NCBI RefSeq assembly: GCF_001571065.1
Contig: NZ_BCSW01000012.1
Coordinates: 1-64,000, forward strand
Direction: 5' to 3'
DNA from: Dietzia cinnamea NBRC 102147
Lineage (GTDB): Bacteria; Actinomycetota; Actinomycetes; Mycobacteriales; Mycobacteriaceae
Length of the DNA stretch: 64,000 nucleotides
Part shown: positions 28,698 through 38,466 of the stretch, one piece after another
How positions within the stretch are numbered: position 1 is the first letter of the stretch
How the letters are laid out: each line of letters begins with the position of its first letter
The notes under the pieces: generated by a model
The model's database searches: none
Seen by the model: the letters and a program-made list of their open reading frames with translations, nothing else
Told to the model about the DNA's origin: nothing
Position numbers and translations under genes: made by a program

Positions 28698-31600
28698 GTG
28701 TCGGATCCGAACCTGACCATCGACGACCTCGCCGCGCTGCCCGAGAGGATGCGCGCGCACGCCGCGGCCAAGGCCGTGGGCATGACCAGCAAGGAGTTCC
28801 TGGCCGCCATGGCCGGGATCGGGGTGGAGATCAAGAGCGCCCAGTCCGGCGTGACCCGCGACATGCTGCTGACCTGGTTCAACAGCCGTTCCGACGCGGC
28901 GGAGGCTCCAGCCGCGAAGAAGGCCCCGGCCCGCAAGACCGCCGCGAAGAAGGCCGCGGCGAAGAAAGCCCCAGCGCGCGAGGACGCCGCCGAGGCGACG
29001 GGAGTGGACGTGGCCCCCGCCGAGGGGGAGACGGCCGATACCCGATCCGCCCGGAAGGCGCCCGCCCGGAAGAGCCCGGCGCGCAAGACCACCGCCGAGA
29101 AGACCGCCGAGAAGGCCACCGCGGCGGAGAAGAGCGCCGCGAGGACCGCCGACGACAACGTCCCGGCCGAGGACACCCGCTCGGATGCCGCCCGCACCGG
29201 GGGTGGGAAGACCGACGCGAGGAACCGGCCGCCGCTGCCGGAAATCGCGATCGTCACCGGCGAGGTCGGCGCCGCCGAGCCCGGGAACCGCCGCCGTCGC
29301 TCCACCGCGACCCCCTCGTTCTCCCCCCTGTTCCTCTCTCCCGAGGACACCGCCGCGGCCACCGAGAGGTCCGACTCGGCAGCGAAGTCGGACTCCACGG
29401 CGCCGTCCGACTCGGCCACGCGGTCCGACCCCACTGCCCAGCCCGATTCCACCGAACAGTCCGACTCCGGTGAGGGCGGAACCCGTCGTCGTCGGCGTGG
29501 CCGTCGGGGCCGCGGCCGCGGGCGCGGTGAGGGCGGCGACGAGCAGAACGGCCAGGACACCACCTCCGGTCCGGACGCGGGTGCCGCCGGATCCGACGAC
29601 GCGACCGGTGACGACGCCAACGACGCCGACGACCGCACCGCCGCCGCCACGGCGTCCTCCGGAGACGCCGACGGCGCAGACGCGTCCGACGACGCCGCGA
29701 CGGCCGCCCGCGGGACCGGCCGCGACCGCTCCGACGACGCCGCGGACCGGACGGCCGACGACGCCGACGGGCAGGACGAGTCCGGAGACGACGACGCGGA
29801 CGAGTCCGACGACTCCTCGGGCGCCCCGTCGGGCTCGAGGAGGCGTCGCCGTCGTCGTCGTCGTGGTGGGGGTTCCGGCGCCGACGACGCCCAGACCTCC
29901 AGCGACGACCCGCCCCACACCGAGGTTCACGAGCGCGACCCACGCCGCCGCACCGGGCGCGCGGGACAGGGCTCCGGCACGTCCTCCGACGAGGTCCAGG
30001 GCATCACCGGCTCGACCCGACTCGAGGCCAAGCGCCAGCGTCGACGCGACGGCCGTGAGGCCGGCCGTCGCCGCCAGCCGATCCTGTCCGAGGCCGAATT
30101 CCTCGCCCGCCGCGAGGCCGTGGACCGCGTCATGGTGGTCCGCGAGAAGCAGCGCACCGACGGCAAGGGCCTCATGACCCAGGTCGGCGTCCTCGAGGAC
30201 AAGGTGCTCGTCGAGCACTTCGTCACCACCGAGTCCGCCCGCTCGATGGTCGGCAACGTCTACCTCGGCCGCGTGCAGAACGTCCTGCCCAGCATGGAGG
30301 CGGCGTTCGTCGACATCGGACGCGGCCGCAACGGCGTGCTCTACGCCGGCGAGGTCAACTGGGAGGCCGCCGGCCTCGGCGGAAAGGCCCGGCGGATCGA
30401 GCAGGCCCTCAAGTCCGGCGACATGGTGTTGGTCCAGGTGACCAAGGACCCCGTCGGGCAGAAGGGCGCCCGCTTGTCGACCCAGATCTCGCTGGCCGGC
30501 CGGTTCCTCGTCTACGTCCCCGACGGCAACTCCACCGGCATCTCGCGCAAGCTGCCCGACACCGAGCGGCGCCGCCTGAAGGGGATCCTCAAGGAGGTCG
30601 TCCCCGAGGGCTCCGGCGTCATCATCCGCACCGCGGCCGAGGGCGTCAGCGCCGAGGAGATCGGTCGCGACGTCGAGCGGCTCGCCGCGCAGTGGACCGA
30701 GATCTCCGAGGCGGCCGCCAAGCGCACCGAGTCCGGTTCCGGCACGCCCGTCGCGCTGTACGAGGAGCCCGATCTGCTGGTCAAGGTCGTCCGCGACCTG
30801 TTCAACGAGGACTTCTCCAAGCTCGTCATCCAGGGCGAGACGTCCTGGAACACGGTCCACGGCTACGTCTCACGTGTGGCGCCCGAGATGGTCGACCGGC
30901 TCGAACGCCACGACAACCCCGACGTGGACGTGTTCGCCACCCACCGGGTCGACGAGCAGCTGGCCAAGGCGCTCGACCGCAAGGTGTGGCTGCCCTCCGG
31001 TGGCTCCCTGGTGATCGACCGCACCGAGGCCATGACCGTCATCGACGTCAACACCGGCAAGTACACCGGCTCCGGCGGCAACCTCGAGGAGACCGTCACC
31101 AAGAACAACCTCGAGGCCGCCGAGGAGATCGTCCGCCAGCTGCGCCTGCGGGACGTGGGCGGCATGGTGATCATCGACTTCATCGACATGGTCCTCGAGG
31201 CGAACCGCGACCTCGTGCTGCGCCGCCTCACCGAGGCCCTCGGCCGCGACCGCACCCGCCATCAGGTCTCCGAGGTCACCTCGCTCGGCCTTGTCCAGCT
31301 CACCCGGAAGAAGCTGGGCACCGGTCTGGTCGAGGCGTTCTCCACGCCGTGTGAGCACTGCCAGGGTCGCGGTCTGATCGTCCACGCCGACCCCCTCCAC
31401 ACCGAGTCGCACAACGCCGACGAGCCGGGCGCCAAGCGCGGCCGTCGTCGTGGCGGCAACGGCAACGGTAAGGGCAACGGCGAGTCCGACAGCGCCTCGC
31501 CCAAGCAGGCACCGCGCAAGGACGGCCCCGCGCCGGCCGCGCACCCGGCCGCGCTGGCGATCGCCCGGCAGAACGCCGAGGCCGGCGCCGGCGGGACCGA

Positions 31601-32378
31601 TTCGGCGGATTCGAAGACCGTCGAAGCCGCCGAGGCCGCCGCGCCCGTCGTGGTGGCCGCCCCGCCGGCCGAGGCCGGTACAGACGAGTCCGATGCCCCG
31701 GCGGCGACGTCGGCGGCAGAGGCCGCGGCCCCGTCGGCGGCAGAGGCCGCGGCCCCGTCGGCGGCGGACGCGGCGACGACGGCGGTGGCGACCTCTGCTG
31801 CGGACGAGGGCGAGACCGCTCCCGCAGCGGCCCCCGAGGCGGGGGTGGCGGACTCCGCCGACGCCGCCGGGGTCACCCGGCCCGCGCGTCGGCGCCGCGC
31901 GTCGCGACGGGCGGCGAGCAACGCTCCAGCCCCGGAGACCGCCGCCGCGGACTCCGCCGCGAAGGAGGTCGTCGAGACGCCACAGGCCGAGTCCGCAACG
32001 GTGGCCGAGGCGGAGGAGATCGTGGACGAGGTCGAGTCCGCGACGTCGGGGGGTGGGGCCTCAGCCAGCACGTCCGCCGACGCCACGTCCGCCGACGCGG
32101 CGACCACCGGTGCCACGTCCGGCCGGCGGCCCCGTCGCCGGTCGACCCGTCGCGAGGCGGGTGCCGCCACAGCGGACTCCGCGGCGGCCACGAGCGCGGC
32201 CGGCGCCGCCACGGCCGCCACGGAGATCCCTGCGGCTCCGGCGGCATCGGTCGAACCCCCGGCCGGGGTCGAGGCCGCGCCGCTCGCGCAGACGCCGACC
32301 GCCGTGGTCGCCGAGCCGCGCAGGCGCCCCGCGAGGCGACGCGCGACCCGGTCGACGACGGCTCCCACGAGCGACTGA
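28698..32378 (+). CDS. rne: Ribonuclease E/G family endoribonuclease
   Basis: This 1226-aa RNase E is the main single-strand endonuclease for mRNA decay and rRNA maturation. Residues about 8-60 (RMRAHAAAKAVGMTSKEFL and on) resemble the IF2-N-like start of mycobacterial RNase E. Then comes a low-complexity stretch (about 70-470) alternating Ala/Lys, acidic Asp/Ser and Arg blocks. The catalytic core is about 475-905, with S1 domain VYLGRVQNVLPSMEAAFVDI near 520, metal-binding Asp residues in IIDFIDM (near 826) and the zinc-link CEHCQGRG near 885. A second Ala/Pro/Arg-rich tail follows. M. tuberculosis RNase E is about 950 aa, so both tails are expanded. GGAGGAG precedes the GTG. Confidence 0.95.
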   Translation: MSDPNLTIDDLAALPERMRAHAAAKAVGMTSKEFLAAMAGIGVEIKSAQSGVTRDMLLTWFNSRSDAAEAPAAKKAPARKTAAKKAAAKKAPAREDAAEATGVDVAPAEGETADTRSARKAPARKSPARKTTAEKTAEKATAAEKSAARTADDNVPAEDTRSDAARTGGGKTDARNRPPLPEIAIVTGEVGAAEPGNRRRRSTATPSFSPLFLSPEDTAAATERSDSAAKSDSTAPSDSATRSDPTAQPDSTEQSDSGEGGTRRRRRGRRGRGRGRGEGGDEQNGQDTTSGPDAGAAGSDDATGDDANDADDRTAAATASSGDADGADASDDAATAARGTGRDRSDDAADRTADDADGQDESGDDDADESDDSSGAPSGSRRRRRRRRRGGGSGADDAQTSSDDPPHTEVHERDPRRRTGRAGQGSGTSSDEVQGITGSTRLEAKRQRRRDGREAGRRRQPILSEAEFLARREAVDRVMVVREKQRTDGKGLMTQVGVLEDKVLVEHFVTTESARSMVGNVYLGRVQNVLPSMEAAFVDIGRGRNGVLYAGEVNWEAAGLGGKARRIEQALKSGDMVLVQVTKDPVGQKGARLSTQISLAGRFLVYVPDGNSTGISRKLPDTERRRLKGILKEVVPEGSGVIIRTAAEGVSAEEIGRDVERLAAQWTEISEAAAKRTESGSGTPVALYEEPDLLVKVVRDLFNEDFSKLVIQGETSWNTVHGYVSRVAPEMVDRLERHDNPDVDVFATHRVDEQLAKALDRKVWLPSGGSLVIDRTEAMTVIDVNTGKYTGSGGNLEETVTKNNLEAAEEIVRQLRLRDVGGMVIIDFIDMVLEANRDLVLRRLTEALGRDRTRHQVSEVTSLGLVQLTRKKLGTGLVEAFSTPCEHCQGRGLIVHADPLHTESHNADEPGAKRGRRRGGNGNGKGNGESDSASPKQAPRKDGPAPAAHPAALAIARQNAEAGAGGTDSADSKTVEAAEAAAPVVVAAPPAEAGTDESDAPAATSAAEAAAPSAAEAAAPSAADAATTAVATSAADEGETAPAAAPEAGVADSADAAGVTRPARRRRASRRAASNAPAPETAAADSAAKEVVETPQAESATVAEAEEIVDEVESATSGGGASASTSADATSADAATTGATSGRRPRRRSTRREAGAATADSAAATSAAGAATAATEIPAAPAASVEPPAGVEAAPLAQTPTAVVAEPRRRPARRRATRSTTAPTSD
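31713..31760 (+). repeat. 24-bp tandem duplication in rne tail
   Basis: Two exact copies (31713-31736 and 31737-31760) encode AAEAAAPS repeats in the disordered C-terminal tail. It is in frame and probably arose by slippage. Confidence 0.8.
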
Positions 32379-32412
32379 GAGACCGGGCCGCGTGTCCGGC
32401 GGCACGGTCGGT

Positions 32413-32442
32413 TTGACCTGCTGCGCCGCCGGACCGTAACCT
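32413..32442 (+). promoter_or_regulatory. Promoter of rplU-rpmA with long leader
   Basis: TTGACC (32413-32418), an 18-bp gap and TAACCT (32437-32442) form the best sigma-70-type promoter in the window. Start near 32449 leaves a leader of about 170 nt before rplU. The leader is GC-rich with inverted segments and may hold an L21-type autoregulatory structure. Confidence 0.7.
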
Positions 32443-32620
32443 TGACAGGTCGCTCGTCGCGGCGCTATGTCGCCGCGCGAGGAGTCGCGGGCCCGGTCCA
32501 CACGGACCGGCGTGGCCGACGACCTCCGACCGGCGTGAGCCGGCGAGCATGAGAGAACACCGCACACCAGGTGCGGTCGCCCCGGCGGCCGCACACCCGA
32601 GAAGCAAGGGGAAGCCCTCG

Positions 32621-32926
32621 ATGTACGCGATCGTCAAGACCGGCGGCAAGCAGTACAAGGTCGCCGAAGGGGACCAGGTCAAGGTCGAGAAGATCGAGGG
32701 CGAGGCCGGAACCTCCGTGTCGCTGTCCCCGATCCTCGTGGTGGACGGCTCGGCCGTCACCTCCGACGCCGACGCCCTGGCCAAGGTCACCGTCTCCGGC
32801 GAGATCGTCGAGCAGACCAAGGGTCCGAAGATCCGGATCCACAAGTTCAAGAACAAGACCGGGTACCACAAGCGTCAGGGCCACCGTCAGAAGCTGACGG
32901 TCGTCAAGATCACCGGTATCAAGTAA
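32621..32926 (+). CDS. rplU: 50S ribosomal protein L21
   Basis: This 101-aa protein binds 23S rRNA near domain I and contacts L20. It begins [20 protein letters not shown] and ends with the L21 signature [25 protein letters not shown] lies about 9 nt before the ATG, chosen over longer in-frame starts because all L21 proteins begin here. It is followed after 69 bp by rpmA; the pair is nearly universal. Confidence 0.98.
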   Translation: MYAIVKTGGKQYKVAEGDQVKVEKIEGEAGTSVSLSPILVVDGSAVTSDADALAKVTVSGEIVEQTKGPKIRIHKFKNKTGYHKRQGHRQKLTVVKITGIK

Positions 32927-32995
32927 TCCGTCACCGGCCGCCAAGGCCACCAGCTCAGCGCCCTCGGGCGTGCTCCCTGAAGGAGGGACTCGGAC

Positions 32996-33259
32996 ATGGC
33001 AAGCAAGAAGGGCGCGTCCAGCACCCGTAACGGTCGTGACTCCAACGCGCAGCGTCTCGGCGTCAAGCGCTTCGGTGGCCAGGAGGTCAACGCCGGCGAG
33101 ATCCTGGTGCGCCAGCGCGGCACCAAGTTCCACCCGGGCGTGAACGTCGGCCGCGGCGGCGACGACACCCTGTTCGCCCTCTCCGCCGGTGCGGTGGAGT
33201 TCGGCACCAAGCGCGGCCGCAAGACCGTGAACATCGTGCCGGCCGGCGCCGAGGCCTGA
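32996..33259 (+). CDS. rpmA: 50S ribosomal protein L27
   Basis: This 87-aa protein reaches the peptidyl-transferase centre through its N-terminal tail. It starts [16 protein letters not shown], with the L27 core [10 protein letters not shown] and [24 protein letters not shown] lies about 9 nt upstream. No Firmicute-like cleavable N-terminal extension is present. The terminator at 33294-33340 separates it from obg. Confidence 0.98.
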   Translation: MASKKGASSTRNGRDSNAQRLGVKRFGGQEVNAGEILVRQRGTKFHPGVNVGRGGDDTLFALSAGAVEFGTKRGRKTVNIVPAGAEA

Positions 33260-33293
33260 GCCTCCCAGCCGACCGAACCACACGTGAATCGCC

Positions 33294-33340
33294 CTCGGGG
33301 GCCGGGCGGGGTCTGATCGACCCCACACCCGGCCCCCGAG
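33294..33340 (+). terminator. Strong hairpin after rpmA
   Basis: CTCGGGGGCCGGG (33294-33306) pairs with 33328-33340, and GGGGTC (33308-33313) with GACCCC (33319-33324): 19 bp in total with a small internal loop. AGTATTTGCGG follows. Confidence 0.82.
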
Positions 33341-33399
33341 AGTATTTGCGGCAGCACCACCCGATCCACCGTCGTCCGTCACCAGGAGGAGTCCCCACC

Positions 33400-34860
33400 A
33401 TGTCGAGATTCGTCGACCGCGTCGTCCTCCACCTCGCGGCGGGGGACGGCGGCCGCGGCTGCACCTCCGTGCACCGCGAGAAGTTCAAACCGCTCGGCGG
33501 CCCCGACGGCGGCAACGGCGGCGACGGCGGTGACGTCGTGCTCGTCGTGGACCCGCAGGTCCACACCCTGCTCGACTTCCACTTCCGGCCCCACGCCCGC
33601 GCCGGCAAGGGCCAGCCCGGCATGGGTTCCCACCGCAACGGCGCCCAGGGCGCCGACCTCGTGCTCCCGGTCCCGCCCGGCACGGTCGTGCTGGACGAGA
33701 ACGGTGAGGTCCTCGCGGACCTCGTCGGCGCCGGCACCCGGTTCGTCGCAGCCGAGGGCGGAAAGGGCGGTCTCGGCAACGCGGCCCTGGCGTCCCGTGC
33801 GCGTAAGGCGCCCGGCTTCGCCCTGCTGGGCGAGCCCGGCGAGGTCCGCGACGTCACGCTCGAGCTCAAGTCGATGGCCGACGTCGGACTCGTGGGCTTC
33901 CCGTCCGCCGGCAAGTCCTCCCTCGTCTCGGTGCTCTCCGCGGCCAAGCCCAAGATCGCCGACTACCCGTTCACGACCCTGGTGCCCAACCTAGGGGTGG
34001 TCTCGGTCGGCGACGACACCTTCACGATCGCCGATGTACCCGGCCTCATCCCCGGTGCCAGCGAGGGCCGCGGTCTCGGCCTGGACTTCCTACGCCACAT
34101 CGAACGCACCGCCGTCCTGGCCCACGTCGTCGACTGCGCCAACCTTGAGTCCGACCGCGACCCTGTCTCCGACGTGGACGCCCTCGAGGCGGAGCTCGCC
34201 GCGTACCGGTCAGAACTGTCCGACGCCGGGATCGGCGACCTGTCCGACCGGCCCCGCGTGGTGGTGCTCAACAAGATCGACGTCCCCGCCGCGGCCGACA
34301 TGGCCGAGATGGTCCGCGAGCAGTTCGAGGCCCGGGGGTGGCCCGTGTACGCCATCTCCGCGGTCGCCCACAAGGGCCTCGACGAACTCCGCTTCGGGCT
34401 CTACGAGCTGGTGAAGGCTCACCGGAAGGCCAACCCGCCCGCCGCGCCCGAGCGGATCGTCATCCGGCCCAAGGCCGTGGACGCGGGCGAGTTCGACGTC
34501 CGCCCCGACCCCGCCTCTCCCGGCGACTTCGTCGTCACCGGCACCAAGCCCGAGCGGTGGATCCGTCAGACCGACTTCGAGAACGACGAGGCCGTGGGCT
34601 TCCTCGCCGACCGCCTCGCCCGGATCGGCGTGGAGGACGCGCTCATCAAGGCCGGCGCCGAGGAGGGCTGCACGGTCACGATCGGCGACGTCTCGTTCGA
34701 GTGGGAGCCGCAGACCCCGGCCGGCGTCGACCTCATGCGCACCGGCCGCGGCACGGACATCCGACTCGAGTCCGACGAGCGTGTGGGCGCCGCCGAGCGC
34801 AAGTACCGCAAGCGCGTGCGCCGCGGCCTCATCGACCCGGACGAGGAGATCCTGGAGTGA
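33400..34860 (+). CDS. obg: GTPase Obg/CgtA
   Basis: This 486-aa Obg GTPase acts in 50S assembly and stringent-response signalling. The glycine-rich Obg fold occupies the N-terminus ([22 protein letters not shown]). The G domain has G1 [11 protein letters not shown] near residue 166, G3 DVPGLIPGA and G4 LNKID. An OCT-type C-terminal domain of about 130 residues ends the protein. AGGAGGA lies 8 nt before the ATG. Its stop overlaps proB as GTGA, the usual order in this order of bacteria. Confidence 0.97.
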   Translation: MSRFVDRVVLHLAAGDGGRGCTSVHREKFKPLGGPDGGNGGDGGDVVLVVDPQVHTLLDFHFRPHARAGKGQPGMGSHRNGAQGADLVLPVPPGTVVLDENGEVLADLVGAGTRFVAAEGGKGGLGNAALASRARKAPGFALLGEPGEVRDVTLELKSMADVGLVGFPSAGKSSLVSVLSAAKPKIADYPFTTLVPNLGVVSVGDDTFTIADVPGLIPGASEGRGLGLDFLRHIERTAVLAHVVDCANLESDRDPVSDVDALEAELAAYRSELSDAGIGDLSDRPRVVVLNKIDVPAAADMAEMVREQFEARGWPVYAISAVAHKGLDELRFGLYELVKAHRKANPPAAPERIVIRPKAVDAGEFDVRPDPASPGDFVVTGTKPERWIRQTDFENDEAVGFLADRLARIGVEDALIKAGAEEGCTVTIGDVSFEWEPQTPAGVDLMRTGRGTDIRLESDERVGAAERKYRKRVRRGLIDPDEEILE

Positions 34861-35972
34861 CCACCGAGCGCGAGCTGCGCCGTCGCATCGGCACGGCCCG
34901 CCGCGTGGTGGTCAAGATCGGTTCGTCCGCGATCACCAGCTTCCACGGCGGGATCCGGCGCGCCGAACTCGACACCCTGGCGGACGTCTGCCAGACGCGC
35001 ATGACCGGCGGATCGGACGTGTTCGTGGTGTCCTCGGGCGCGATCGGCGCCGGGATGGCCCCGTTGGGCATGACCACCCGGCCCGCCACATTGTCGGCCA
35101 AGCAGGCCGCCGCGAGCGTCGGGCAACTCGAACTGGCGCGCGCGTGGGGTGACTCGTTCGCCCGCTACGACCGGGTGGTGGGACAGGTGCTGCTCACCGC
35201 CGCCGACATCGGCCGCCGGGACAGCGCCGCCAACGCGCAACGCACCCTCGACCGCCTGCGCACCCTGCGGGCGGTGCCGGTCATCAACGAGAACGACACC
35301 GTCGCGACCAACGAGATCCGCTTCGGCGACAACGACCGGCTGGCGGCCCTGGTCGCCCACCTCATCAGCGCCGACGCGCTCATCCTGCTCTCGGACGTCG
35401 ACGCCCTCTACGACTCCGACCCCCGCAAGGGCGATGCGACCGCGGTGACGATGGTCGGCGGCGAGGGGGACCTCGACGGCGTGGTGGCCGGCGCCGGGGG
35501 ATCGCTCGGGACCGGCGGCATGGCCTCCAAGCTCGCGGCCGCCCGCCTGGCCGCCGACGCGGGGATCCCGGTCCTGCTCACCTCCGCGGAGCGGGCGGCC
35601 GAGGCGCTCGCCGCCGAGCCGACCGTGGGGACGGTCTTCGCGGCCCGCCCCGAGCGGATGACCGCCCGCCGTTTCTGGGTCCGCCATGCCGCCGATGCGC
35701 GGGGCGCGGTGCTGCTCGACGACGGCGCCGTGCGCGCGGTGACGGGCTCGCGTCGGTCGCTGCTGCTCGCCGGGGTCACGGGCGTTGACGGGCTGTTCCA
35801 CTTCGGCGACGTCATCGAGCTCCACGACTCCGACGGGCGGGTCGTGGCCCGGGGCATCGCGCAGTACGACTCGATCGAGGTCCGATCCCGGCTCGCCGAG
35901 CGGCAGTCCGGGACGGGCGCCGCCGGCCAGGGGCGGCCGCTGGTGCACGCGGACGATCTCGTCGCCGTCTGA
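34857..35972 (+). CDS. proB: Glutamate 5-kinase
   Basis: This enzyme catalyses the first step of proline synthesis, phosphorylating glutamate. The 371-aa protein has an amino-acid-kinase domain ([46 protein letters not shown]) and a C-terminal PUA domain (about residues 285-371, [19 protein letters not shown]). Feedback inhibition by proline is known for the family. The GTG overlaps the obg stop. Its partner proA is about 12.8 kb downstream, separated by the accessory block. Confidence 0.96.
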   Translation: MTTERELRRRIGTARRVVVKIGSSAITSFHGGIRRAELDTLADVCQTRMTGGSDVFVVSSGAIGAGMAPLGMTTRPATLSAKQAAASVGQLELARAWGDSFARYDRVVGQVLLTAADIGRRDSAANAQRTLDRLRTLRAVPVINENDTVATNEIRFGDNDRLAALVAHLISADALILLSDVDALYDSDPRKGDATAVTMVGGEGDLDGVVAGAGGSLGTGGMASKLAAARLAADAGIPVLLTSAERAAEALAAEPTVGTVFAARPERMTARRFWVRHAADARGAVLLDDGAVRAVTGSRRSLLLAGVTGVDGLFHFGDVIELHDSDGRVVARGIAQYDSIEVRSRLAERQSGTGAAGQGRPLVHADDLVAV

Positions 35973-36031
35973 GCGCGGACCCCACCGCGCCGGGCTGCCG
36001 AGCCGCCGCGAGCCGGGCCGCCGGTCCGCGC
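35973..36031. terminator. Bidirectional terminator between proB and carbonic anhydrase
   Basis: GCGCGGACC (35973-35981) pairs with GGTCCGCGC (36023-36031) at the meeting point of convergent genes. The loop of about 41 nt is itself GC-rich. Confidence 0.5.
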
Positions 36032-36045
36032 GCGCCGCGGAGGGA

Positions 36046-36669
36046 TCAGCCCCCGTTGACCGCGCCCTCGGTGTGGACCGGTGTGACGGTCCCCGCCTCG
36101 AGGTTGTAGATCGCGCCGACGATCGCCGTGCGGCCCTCGGTGATCGCGCGGTCGACGGCCGCGGACTTCTCGCGGATCGCGGTGACCGTCTGCCGGACGT
36201 TCTCGATCACCACGTCGTCGTACCCGGCATCCGGGTCGCGCCGCGCCTCGAACACGGCCGGGGCGATGCGCTCGACCACGTCGCGCAGGTAGCCCGACGG
36301 GGTCGAGTGGGAGTCGACCGCGGTGATGGTGGCGCCGACCGCGCCGCACGAGGTGTGCCCCAGCACGAGGGTCAGCGGGATGCCGAGCACGTCGACGCCG
36401 AACTCGATCGAGCCCAGGACGGAGGGGTCGACGATGTGGCCGGCGTTGCGGATGACGAACAGGTCACCCAGGCCCTGGTCGAACACGACCTCGGCGGGCA
36501 CGCGCGAGTCGGCGCAGCCGAAGACCATGCCGAACGGGTGCTGCTCGCCTGTGAGCTCGGCGCGGCGGGCGGGATCCTGGTGTGCGTGGAGGCTGGCGCC
36601 GTCGACGTAGCGACGGTTGCCGGTGAGGAGTCGGTCCAGCGCGGCGGCGGGGCTCAGATCTGTGCTCAT
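36046..36669 (-). CDS. Beta-class carbonic anhydrase
   Basis: This 207-aa zinc enzyme hydrates CO2 to bicarbonate. Zinc ligands and dyad are GCADSRVP (Cys and Asp-Arg) and GHTSCG (His and Cys). VIRNAGHIVDPSVLGSIEFGV is typical of beta-CAs. The start at 36669 (MSTDLSPAAALDRLL) has no Shine-Dalgarno. On the minus strand CACACT ends 6 nt upstream, so the mRNA is probably leaderless. Confidence 0.94.
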   Translation of the reverse strand: MSTDLSPAAALDRLLTGNRRYVDGASLHAHQDPARRAELTGEQHPFGMVFGCADSRVPAEVVFDQGLGDLFVIRNAGHIVDPSVLGSIEFGVDVLGIPLTLVLGHTSCGAVGATITAVDSHSTPSGYLRDVVERIAPAVFEARRDPDAGYDDVVIENVRQTVTAIREKSAAVDRAITEGRTAIVGAIYNLEAGTVTPVHTEGAVNGG

Positions 36670-36751
36670 GGTTCCAGTGTGCGCCTGTGGCGGCCCGCAC
36701 AGCGACCGCACCCCGGGGTCCGGGCGGGCGGTGCTGGCCGTCGCCCGCGGT

Positions 36752-37639
36752 CTACGCGCCCAGCGCCCGGTCGACGCGGGTGAGGACCTCGACGCAGTCG
36801 CCGTCGATCGTGAGGGTGGCCTCGTCGTGCGCGCGGGTGCGGCCGCGGTTGACCACCGCGACGGGCGTACCGGTGGTCACCGCGCGCCGCACGAACCGGT
36901 AGCCGGAGCGCACCGTGAGTGACGAGCCGACGACGACGACGAGGTCGGACCCGTCCACCAGGGAGTTGGCCTCCTGCACGCGGTGCGCGGGGACGTTCTC
37001 GCCGAAGTAGACGATGTCGGGCTTGAGCACCCAGGAGCAGCGCGGGCAGTCCACCATCCGGAAGTCGGCGGTGTCGGTGAGGACGGCGTCGGCGTCCGGC
37101 GCGACCTCGATCGCACCGCGGGTCGCGACGCGTTCGGCGAAGCCGGGGTTGAGCCGGTCCAGCTGCTCGTGCAGGGCCCACCGGCTCTGGCGGAGCCCGC
37201 AGTCGAGGCACGTGACCACCGCGTAGGTTCCGTGCAGGTCGACCAGCCGCCGGCTGCCGGCCTTGAGGTGCAGCAGGTCCACGTTCTGCGTGATGACGCC
37301 CGTGACGGTGCCGCGCCGTTCCCACTCGGCGAGCAGCAGGTGCGCGGCATTGGGGCGGGCGGCCTCCATGTGCCGCCAGCCCAGGTGGTTGCGGGCCCAG
37401 TAGTGACGGCGGAACGCGGGGTCACCGACGAACTGCTGGTAGGTCATCGGCGTGCGACCCGGTGAGTCGGGCCCGCGGTAGTCGGGGATGCCCGAGGGCG
37501 TGGAAATGCCCGCGCCGGTGAGGACGACAGCGCGGCGGCCGCGCATCAGGTCCGCCAGGGCGTCGGCGCGCTCGGGCAGGTCGGCGTCCGGCCGGGTGCG
37601 CTCGGCCGGTGTCCAGGCGGTGTCGCGGACGCGGACCAT
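36752..37639 (-). CDS. Sir2-family NAD-dependent protein deacylase
   Basis: This 295-aa sirtuin removes acyl groups from Lys using NAD. GAGISTPSGIPDYRG is the NAD loop (near 42), TQNVDLLHLKAGS the second, and His in DLHGTY is catalytic. Zinc is held by CLDC and CPRC pairs, and GSSLTVRSGYRF ends the Rossmann part. Bacterial class II-like spacing (LKPDIVYFGENVP) suggests SIRT4-type activity, though substrate is unknown. It starts immediately after the hydrolase stop (no gap), so the two are translationally linked. Confidence 0.93.
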   Translation of the reverse strand: MVRVRDTAWTPAERTRPDADLPERADALADLMRGRRAVVLTGAGISTPSGIPDYRGPDSPGRTPMTYQQFVGDPAFRRHYWARNHLGWRHMEAARPNAAHLLLAEWERRGTVTGVITQNVDLLHLKAGSRRLVDLHGTYAVVTCLDCGLRQSRWALHEQLDRLNPGFAERVATRGAIEVAPDADAVLTDTADFRMVDCPRCSWVLKPDIVYFGENVPAHRVQEANSLVDGSDLVVVVGSSLTVRSGYRFVRRAVTTGTPVAVVNRGRTRAHDEATLTIDGDCVEVLTRVDRALGA

Positions 37640-38443
37640 CTACAGGCCCCCGGGTCCCGAGGGGTCGTGCGCGCACACCACGTCCAGGGTGTCGGCGCGG
37701 CGAGCGGCCAACCCGGCGAGTCGGGCGTGAGTGACCGTGACCGCGGCCGGCTCCAGGGCCATGGCGCGTTCGGCGACCGGGACCCACGCCGGCACCCGGC
37801 CCGCCGAGCCGACCTGGCCCCGGTGGTAGAAGGCATCACCGGCGTGGAGGACGTCCTTGTCGTCGTCGACACCGCCGTCTCCGGGCGCGGACGGGCCCCC
37901 GCCGCGCCCCGGCACGAACACCCCCCCGTGCCCGACGGCGTGACCCGGCAGGTCCACGAGCAGCATCCCCTCGGCGACATGGTCCAGGGGGTGCACCCGG
38001 AAGCCCTCCCACCGGTCGGTGCCGAACGAGTACTCGGTGAAGCGCGGTCCGTGCGCCCACTGGCGGCGGCGGTACCGCCGACGCTCCAGGAAGCGCGGCG
38101 TGCGCACCGCCCACGTGAGGGCCTGCGCCGAGACGTGCACCTGCGCGTCGGGGAAGTCGGCGAGGCCGCCGATGTGGTCGAGATCCAGGTGGGTGAGCAC
38201 GATGTGCCGCACGTCCCGCGGATCCAGGCCCATGGCCTCGATGCGGCGGACCGCCGTCTCGCGCTCGCGCAGCGCCGGGCGCAGGACGTGGCGCGCGGCG
38301 CCGAGGCGACCGGCCGGGTCGGCGATGTCCGCCGACCCGATCCCCGAGTCCACCAACACGAGACCGCCCGGCGCCTCGAGCAGCAGCACGCGCGTGGGGG
38401 CCAGACCCGCGAACGTCCCGCAGTTCATCTGGTGGATCCGCAT
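37640..38443 (-). CDS. Metallo-beta-lactamase-fold hydrolase
   Basis: This 267-aa binuclear metal hydrolase has the motif THLDLDHIGG (near residue 84), further ligands in LPGHAVGHGG and Asp in HAGDAFYH, and His in VVCAHDPSG near the C-terminus. The overall pattern is like N-acyl-homoserine lactonase/AttM-type enzymes, but the substrate is uncertain. The ATG lacks a Shine-Dalgarno; TACCGT ends 7 nt upstream on this strand (palindrome 38451-38460). It is the first gene of an operon with the sirtuin. Confidence 0.87.
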   Translation of the reverse strand: MRIHQMNCGTFAGLAPTRVLLLEAPGGLVLVDSGIGSADIADPAGRLGAARHVLRPALRERETAVRRIEAMGLDPRDVRHIVLTHLDLDHIGGLADFPDAQVHVSAQALTWAVRTPRFLERRRYRRRQWAHGPRFTEYSFGTDRWEGFRVHPLDHVAEGMLLVDLPGHAVGHGGVFVPGRGGGPSAPGDGGVDDDKDVLHAGDAFYHRGQVGSAGRVPAWVPVAERAMALEPAAVTVTHARLAGLAARRADTLDVVCAHDPSGPGGL

Positions 38444-38450
38444 GAGGGCA

Positions 38451-38460
38451 ACGGTACCGT
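38451..38460. promoter_or_regulatory. Palindromic shared -10 for two divergent leaderless genes
   Basis: ACGGTACCGT reads TACCGT on both strands. On the plus strand (38455-38460) it ends 6 nt before GTG 38467; on the minus strand (38456 to 38451) it ends 7 nt before ATG 38443. Neither gene has a Shine-Dalgarno. The two -10 elements overlap by 2 bp. Confidence 0.65.
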
Positions 38461-38466
38461 GGCCGG

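Noticed and set aside
26481-30860. A 1459-codon open frame on the minus strand
   Set aside because: It is antisense to folC, ndk and rne and has the low-complexity composition of a GC-rich shadow frame. No domain is visible.
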